NCBI RefSeq assembly: GCF_033568475.1
Contig: NC_133123.1
Coordinates: 24,848,622-24,912,621, forward strand
Source of the DNA: Henckelia pumila
Taxonomy: Eukaryota; Streptophyta; Magnoliopsida; Lamiales; Gesneriaceae
Direction: 5' to 3'
DNA: 64,000 nt
The notes beneath the pieces are model-generated. The model had not been told where the DNA came from. It made no database searches and saw only the letters and a list, made by a program, of their open reading frames with translations. Below, piece by piece: positions 57,725 to 64,000 of the stretch (the stretch's first letter is position 1; each line of letters begins with the position of its first letter). Both the position numbers and the translations under genes were made by a program.

Positions 57725-60165
57725 CGCAATTATGGAATTTATGGATTTTTGAGTAATTGTTTTATTTTATAGCGTAGACGGAACCGTGGACGAACGAGAT
57801 GCTGGATTTTCATCCAAAATATTTTATGAGATTTTTATAGACTTTAAAATATTATTTTAAGGTATTAATTCATGAAAGTTATAGTATTAATAATTATAGA
57901 TATATAGTATTCCATTTTTCTTCAAAATAATCATTTTTTATGACTTTTTAGGACTCTTTAAAATCCCCTAAATTATTATTTCGGAATTTATGATTCAGTA
58001 TCAGATTAAATCTTTAAATTGGGAGTTTTAAATTGTATTTTAATAAAACATTTACTAATTATTATCCTAATTAAATTTTATTAAAATTATACCCTAAGGC
58101 CATGTTTGGTACATGTAATAAGAGGTAAATTAACTATTAATTTCTCATAATCCTTAGTTTGGTACGATTTTTACTCTTTCAAATTATTAAAGAAGCCCGC
58201 ATAAAGCCCGCACTGTTCACACAAAAAGGGAGACTATTAATCACTTGGTGGGCCGTGTGATTGTTTTCGTAAATCTAATGATAACTATTATTTTTACTTT
58301 TATACCCTTGTGAATTTTGAATACGTCAAACTTTTGAATTGGTGGTTTTATTATTATTTTACTTTATTAATTTTTTTTAAAGAGTATTTTACTTTATTAC
58401 TGCTTATAAAGAGAAAAATGGAAAATGCAGTTACTTAGAAATTCAATTTGTTAATCTAATTAAATGTGAATTTACATCGTCAACCCTGATTGACGATTCA
58501 CTGCTTAATATTTTTAAATTTTTTAATTTTTCAAATAATTTTACTTCGTCAAAAAATATGATATTATATTATTATTCAATTATCCTAAATAGTAAAATAG
58601 TAATAACCAATGTAAAAATGAAGTAATAAGATATATTAAATAAATTAAAATGAAATAATTTAATAATATTATTTTAATAATAATAGTTATATAATGAGAA
58701 ATAAATGTATTATAAATAATGGTCTAGAAACGACAAGAATAGTGACAATATTAATAAGTAATAGTAAGAAATGAATTAATAATATGTATTGTGAGATATA
58801 AGAATTTAATAAATAAAAAAATAAATTAATATAGTTTTCTAATAAATAATAACAATGACGAGTAAGAAGAAGTAGCAAAAAGAAATGAATTAGTAACAAA
58901 TAATAATAATATTTCAGTCAATAATAACATTAACTGGAAAATAGTAAGAAAATTAATGGAAGTAATATTTAAATAAATAATAATAAAAATAGTGATATTA
59001 AATGTAAAAATATTAATAAAAATAATTGATAGTAAGAATTCAATTAATAATAATATATAAATTATACTAATAAAAAAACAGAAAGAAATAACACTTTACA
59101 TGAGAATAATAAATGTATAATAAAAATACACTTTGAAAATTAATACAAATAATTTTTAATATTAATATGATAATAATGATAATAATAATAATAAATTATT
59201 ATTATTATTTTATTATTATATTATTCATAGATATATTTATTTTTATTCATATTCTTTATTATTTCATAGATATATTTATTTCTATATATTCCTATTCTTT
59301 ATTATTATCAATTTATTTTCGAAATTCTTTTAGAATTTATTAATATTATCAAAATATTTAATTTAATTATATTAGACTTATTTCTTCATTTTCTATTGTA
59401 CTTACTATCGATAATATTAATATATTTTAAAAAAAATATCCAGTTATTTATTTCTTATTACTACTATTATTTTTTCATATTATTTATTGTTTTGTTTATT
59501 ATATTTAGACTAAGACCTAGGTAATTATTTACAATTCATGGGGATATTTTAGTCCTTTCATGGTAATACACAAAATTAATCCTTAATGTTATCATCATAT
59601 CAAACATCATGTATTTTATCCCGTCATATTATTTATCCATATTTTTCATTTTTTAATCCTTCTTATTATCAATCCTTTGTCTATCTCATCACACGTAACA
59701 AGCGGAACCTAAGGACTAAACCTACCCAAATCCCATGCCCAAAACGTCTCAGCCGCCACTCCCACGTCATTCATCAGATTCTTCACCATCTTCTTCAGCC
59801 TCCATAGCCGTGAGTTAGAGATTTTTAAATCGGTTTGGTGATCCGTTCGTTTCGAAGCGTTGTACACACATCAAGAGTTTCGTTTTCATTTAAATCTCGG
59901 TGAAAGACATGTTGAATTCTCTTATTTGACACCATATAAGTTATTTAAGTTTGTTTATGTCAGATTTCATTGATGGTTGCTAATATTTTTCGAAAATCTT
60001 GAAAAGCATATCTCATGCTTTTGCTTGAATTACATGTGGCATGGTCACGTTTTGATGCAAGGGGACGGTTTTAGCTGCTGTCATGCGTGTAGATATGTGC
60101 CTTAGGATCCCTATGGTCGAGCTTGGTCAGGGTTGGGGCTGTAAAGGGCCTGGAACCGAAGCCAT
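57725..60165 (+). mobile_element. Partial element-2-related LTR, plus orientation, interrupted
   Basis: 57725-58097 parallels the element 2 LTR start region, including GCGTAGACGGAACCGTGGAC and a TTTTAAAATATTATTTTAAG block. It resumes at about 59713 (AAACCTACCCAAATCCCA, then a CAGCCGCCACTCCC block and CTCCATAGCCGTG). A 1.6-kb insertion (58098-59709) separates the halves. The right border is vague. Confidence 0.55.
58098..59709. mobile_element. Non-autonomous PIF/Harbinger-like element
   Basis: The left end GGCCATGTTTGGTACATG and the complement of the right end GGTTCCGCTTGTTACGTG are similar at about two thirds of positions. TAA flanks both ends (58095-58097 and 59710-59712). A 3-bp TAA/TTA duplication and GG...GTTTGGT ends fit PIF/Harbinger. 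The inside is AT-rich and non-coding. The continuation of the LTR on both sides supports the borders. Confidence 0.6.
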
Positions 60166-60171
60166 ATCTTC

Positions 60172-60610
60172 TAGGGATGCAAATGAAGCGAATTGTTCGC
60201 GAGCAATTCGAAGCTCGGCTCGTGAAAAAGCTTGTTCGGGCTCATTCGTTAAGCTTATCTAGCCGAGCCCGAGCTTGATTTTGGGCTCGAAAATTTTAAC
60301 GAGCCGAGCTTGAGCTTAAGGATGTTTGGCTCGTTAGCTCGTGAACATGTTCGTTAATAGACTCGAAAATTCGAGCTCGAGCTCGAGCTCGGCTCGTTTA
60401 GGTGGCTCATTAGCTCAGGCTCAGGTTTGGCTCGTTTAATGGCTCGTTTGCTCGGCTCGTTTAGTGGCTCGCCAGCTCGAGCTCGGGCTCGTTTTGTTTA
60501 GTGGCTTTTTGGCTCGGGCTCGGGCTTGGATCGTTTAGTGGCTCACCAGATTGAGCTCGGATTGTGGATCGGGCTCGGCTCATTTTTGTTGGCTCGTGAA
60601 AATATACTAA
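60172..60610. mobile_element. GGCTCG-rich hAT-type element, left end and repeat body
   Basis: It starts TAGGGATGCAAATGAAG, like the ends of many plant hAT MITEs. It continues with a dense array of GGCTCG/CGAGCC and GAGCTCGAGCTC units up to about 60600. I could not find the right terminus or an 8-bp duplication, so it may be truncated. Confidence 0.6.
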
Positions 60611-61259
60611 TTTATATAGTTTTTCGAACTCGATCGGTTTAGTAATTTATATATAATTGATTAAATTTAAATTTATAATATTTAAAAATTAAATTAAATA
60701 TTTATTTAAAATAATCTTGTTTTTTTTAATAATAAATTTTGATTTTACTTAAAAAATCAAATACAAATTTTTTTTTTATATGTCAATTAGTATTAATGAA
60801 AAAATTGTATTTGAAATTTTATCTAAAATTATTGATATGATATAATAAATTTATTTGGTTTTAAAATATTGTTGCAAAAAATATTAATATTATTTTAGAT
60901 AACGCTTAAATACAGATGATATATTTGTGAGGTTAAATTAGCTTTTTTATCTTAATTGTGTGAAATCGTTACTAATAGAAAAAAATATAAATAAATATCT
61001 GAAGAATAAATATCAATTTTTTTTCATTTTCGATAAATATATTTGATTACTTTAATTATTTTTATTCAATAAGGGTCGGTTATAATATCTTATAGAAAAT
61101 TATAATATATATAAACAAAAAATAACTAATTTTTTTTTAAAAATGATAATATATTAACAAAGTTCAAAATTTTATTTGAAAATTAGTACACATATATATG
61201 TCATTTATAAAATATTTCATGCATATGTGGATACAAAGAATACATGTAGTTTATAAAAA
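60611..61259. other. AT-rich stretch without recognisable features
   Basis: Low-complexity sequence following the GGCTCG array; it may be the AT-rich interior of that element. Confidence 0.35.
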
Positions 61260-61880
61260 AAAATTATGTAGACTTGGATACAAAAAAATTAAATAAAATA
61301 AAAAATTAGTTAAAAAATTCGATCAAATTTCCAATTTTGAATAAAAAATTTGTGCGTTATTAATAGCATTTAAGAAAATTTTAACATATATATGTATATA
61401 TAAATATATGAACACGAAAATACGGATATTAAAGTCATATCAAATTTTTAATTTTAAAACAAAAAGTAGTATATTATAATAAATATAAAAGTATTAATAA
61501 GTGATAACATCTAATCAAATATATAATTGAAAATTTTTATATTATCATATATAGAATTTTTAGAAATGTTCACGATATGCAGACACAAAAATTAACTGAA
61601 ATAAAAAATTAATTATAACATTTGATCAAATTTTAAATTATGAACCAAAATTCAGAATATCATTATAGATACAATTTATGGATATTTTCACATGTATATG
61701 GATACAAAAAAAATTAAGTGTAATTAAAAAATAATGATAACAATTAATCAAATTTAAAATTTTGATAGAAAAATAAATACATTATCATCTATATCATTTT
61801 TGGATATTTTTTCACACAAAAACTAATTAAAATAAAAAATTAATGATAATATCATAGCAAATTTTGAAATTAAAATCATA
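61260..61880. repeat. Degenerate AT-rich tandem repeat (about 110-120 bp unit)
   Basis: A unit of the form GGATACAAAAAAATTAA...AATGATAACA...ATCAAATTTAAAATT...ATTATCATCTAT...GGATATTTTCAC recurs about four to six times with strong drift (for example near 61270, 61575, 61690, 61815). Confidence 0.5.
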
Positions 61881-61923
61881 TATTTGATTATCTTTATTTA
61901 TTTTATTAGTAATTCGGTAAGAA

Positions 61924-61928
<5 letters not shown>

Positions 61929-61978
<50 letters not shown>

Positions 61979-62045
61979 ATATGAGACAACTCTGATTATA
62001 CATACATACACACACACACATATATATATATATGTATATATGTAT
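61929..62045. repeat. TA and CA/TA microsatellites
   Basis: A long TA repeat (about 61929-61978) and a mixed CA then TA repeat (about 62003-62045). Apparent frames here are artefacts of the repeat. Confidence 0.9.
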
Positions 62046-62182
62046 ATAGAAATTTGGTATCATGGACAACAATCATAAGTATTTACATGGACAACAAATG
62101 ATGCGACACTTTGCACATCCAATCAGTTATTGTCACAACAGTTGTTGACCATGTAGGTGTCAATGCTTTTCACGTCAAAATT

Positions 62183-64000
62183 TGTAACGCCCCGTTTTTA
62201 TCTTAATTGAATTTATTTGAGTTAATCAGAGATTACAGAGTTCTCGAGCCGGTTTGATTTTGATCAGGGTCCTTTTTGCAAAAATTGGATTTTTCAGGGA
62301 CTAAAATGCAATTATCGGTTTTTATAGATATTTATAAGGATTTTGGACCCACTCTCTTCTCCATCACCTTCCTCTTCACGCCTCCCTCCTCCATTGTTGA
62401 AGAAATCGATTCTTCAAGCTTCCAGATTTCATCCCGAGCTCGATCCGGCCGTTAGAATTTATTTCTGAAGACAGATTATCGATCACTGCAGTGAGAGCTC
62501 TGTTATATTGTAAGTTCTTCTACGATCGGATACATTCTAGTTTTTGGATGTTGTTAGAATCATTCGAGATTCGAGTATGTTATTCTAGACAGAGTTCTGA
62601 TCGTTTATTATCTGTCGGTTTTGAATTAGAGCGACGTTCGGATTTGTTATGATTTTTGGAAGCCATTTTCGAAAATGTGGATTTTTAGATTGATGGGTTT
62701 GCTTTGTTATTGTTGTTTTGGGAATTGATATGAGTTGATATCGGTATTGAACTGCTGTCTGCATTTCCGGTTTGTTCAGTTTATAGCCGTTATGCCGTCG
62801 GTTTGAGTTTTGGGTTTTCGAATCGTTTTTGTATTGATTGAAGTCTTGGCGTGTGAGTGATCGTGGTTGTTGATCAACTCTTGAATTCTTACAGATTCGT
62901 TGGAGTTTGTCGAGCCCTGTGTTAGCAGCATTGTTCGTCGAGAGTTGGACGAAAAACGGTATAAAGAGTTTTCCTTGAACCGTTGCCTTGTTGTTGTTAG
63001 ATTGTGTAGTTGTTTATACAATCTCTTTTGTAGCTTTCCAGAGTTGGAGCTACTGCATTGAAAGGTAAAAGCAGTCATCGCAGCGGGATAGCATACTCGG
63101 GACTGTGGTTCTCGAGTTTTCCCTTTTGAAATCACGTACTTGCATCTACACTTGTTCTAGCATGAGGAACTTGTGTTTTGTTTGATTTTTTTGGCTTACG
63201 TTTTATGTTTCTGTTATGCATTCATCTTGAGCCAATCTTGTTTTCAGCGGGCAGAATCGCCCTTTTTGTTTAGACGTTTGGGAACTATGATTGAGTGGCC
63301 CAGGTCGTAGTCGTTTCGTCTGGTGCTAGCATACTCATTATAGTTGCTCAAAGTCTAGAGGAGTGAGATACGTGGCACCACCTCGATTGGGAGAGTCGGT
63401 GAGTTGTTACGTGATCTTACCCTCGGGATCCCAAAGGCACAGCTGCAATCCCTCGTTATCAGATTTAATATCCCTGTTTAAAGACATGCATTCATTACGA
63501 TGTTATTGATTTTGTTATTGTATTGAAAGCATGTTTGTTACTTGTATTACTTGTTATGTTGCTTTTACTGGGAATGTCGTTCTCACCGGTTATCCGGCTG
63601 TTGCTTTGTTTTGTATGTGTACTTGGCAACAGGTGGGGCAGGAACAAGTCAGAAGAGGCATGGTTAGCTTCGAGGGCAAGTAGTAGAAGTGAGACTCGGT
63701 TTAGAAGTCGAATTAGCATGTTTATCTAGTTTAAGATTGGAGCATGTTAGAACTCGAACTTGATATGTTTTGTATTCGAACTCGATTTGTATTTTGGATT
63801 TTGAAACTTAGAATGGATGCATGTTCTACTCTTTCTTGTAATTGAATACTTCGTTGTTGAAAAAGTGTTAGTTGGATCATGTCGGAGACTTTCCGGGTGT
63901 TGGATTGCACTTTTGGAGCCTTATTTTGAGCTAAAACAACAGGCCATGCGCGCCCGCGTCTGGTGAGGAGCGCCCGCGCGTTCTGCTCCCTTTCTCGGAG
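62183..64000 (+). mobile_element. Left part of an LTR or LTR retrotransposon running off the window
   Basis: It begins TGTAACGCCCCG, a start typical of plant gypsy LTRs. It continues with a GGACTAAAATGCAATTATCG block and a pyrimidine-rich TCTTCTCCATCACCTTCC block, and near the end a GCGCGCCCGCG-rich segment. No coding domain is reached by position 64000, so the LTR border on the right is not visible. Confidence 0.6.

Noticed and set aside
61827..62078. Tyr/Ile-rich frames on both strands
   Set aside because: They are products of the TA and CA microsatellites.
63523..63729. 68-residue hydrophobic frame near the right edge
   Set aside because: It lies in LTR-like sequence with no recognisable domain and poor support; another frame overlaps it on the other strand.

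Overview
This is a stretch of a eudicot nuclear genome: AT-rich, with GT-AG introns, and dominated by nested transposable elements. LTR termini, primer-binding sites and gene content are plant-like. An asterid, perhaps Lamiales, is plausible, but I cannot fix the species from the sequence.

Host genes. Four can be supported. (1) The 3' four exons of a type-A cytokinin response regulator of the ARR16/ARR17 kind (192-1083, +); its first exon(s) lie left of the window. (2) A tiny His-rich, Cys-rich protein of 68 residues (1588-1794, -). (3) A complete 21-exon gene for an 826-residue SCY1-like pseudokinase with HEAT repeats, resembling plant CTEXP/SCYL1 (17603-29076, -). (4) A two-exon gene for the 61-residue QCR10-type subunit of mitochondrial complex III (48119-53394, +), whose 5.1-kb intron carries two transposons. 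From memory, the Arabidopsis counterparts of 1, 3 and 4 lie close together on chromosome 2, so the window looks like an ancient gene block inflated by transposons.

Transposon layout. 2-10.8 kb: a SINE with target-site duplication (TSD), a small Helitron, a decayed Helitron RepHel gene split by a hAT-type MITE, a truncated LTR, and AT-rich degenerate repeats. 10.87-17.0 kb: a full-length but decayed Ty1/copia element (-, TSD AAGAC). 24.5-26.1 kb: a solo LTR (TSD AAAAC) in intron 5 of the SCY1-like gene. 29.5-47.1 kb: a Ty3/gypsy chromovirus (element 1, -, TSD ATTTG) whose 5' LTR is split by a second, much younger chromovirus (element 2, +, 36673-46678, TSD GAAGG). 48.9-52.8 kb: a TIR element with GGTCGACC palindromes and a 2.9-kb hAT element, both in the QCR10 intron. 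54-64 kb: a small Helitron, a hairpin MITE, a LINE fragment, a mosaic of LTR pieces with MITE and PIF/Harbinger-like insertions, a GGCTCG-rich hAT-type element, an AT-rich tandem repeat, and the start of another LTR at the right edge.

Most interesting signals. (a) Three LTRs (8.1 kb, 24.5 kb and element 1) carry, just upstream of a TATA box, an array of 13-bp palindromes TCGGA-N3-TCCGA, repeatedly spaced 19-21 bp start to start. That is two DNA helical turns and looks like a phased binding-site array. (b) Element 2 has a 203-bp GT-AG intron-like insertion exactly at the gag/protease junction. Splicing it fuses the two frames, and element 1 has no such insertion. (c) The two internal stops of element 2 pol are both TAG, explainable as CAG to TAG changes in a CHG methylation context.
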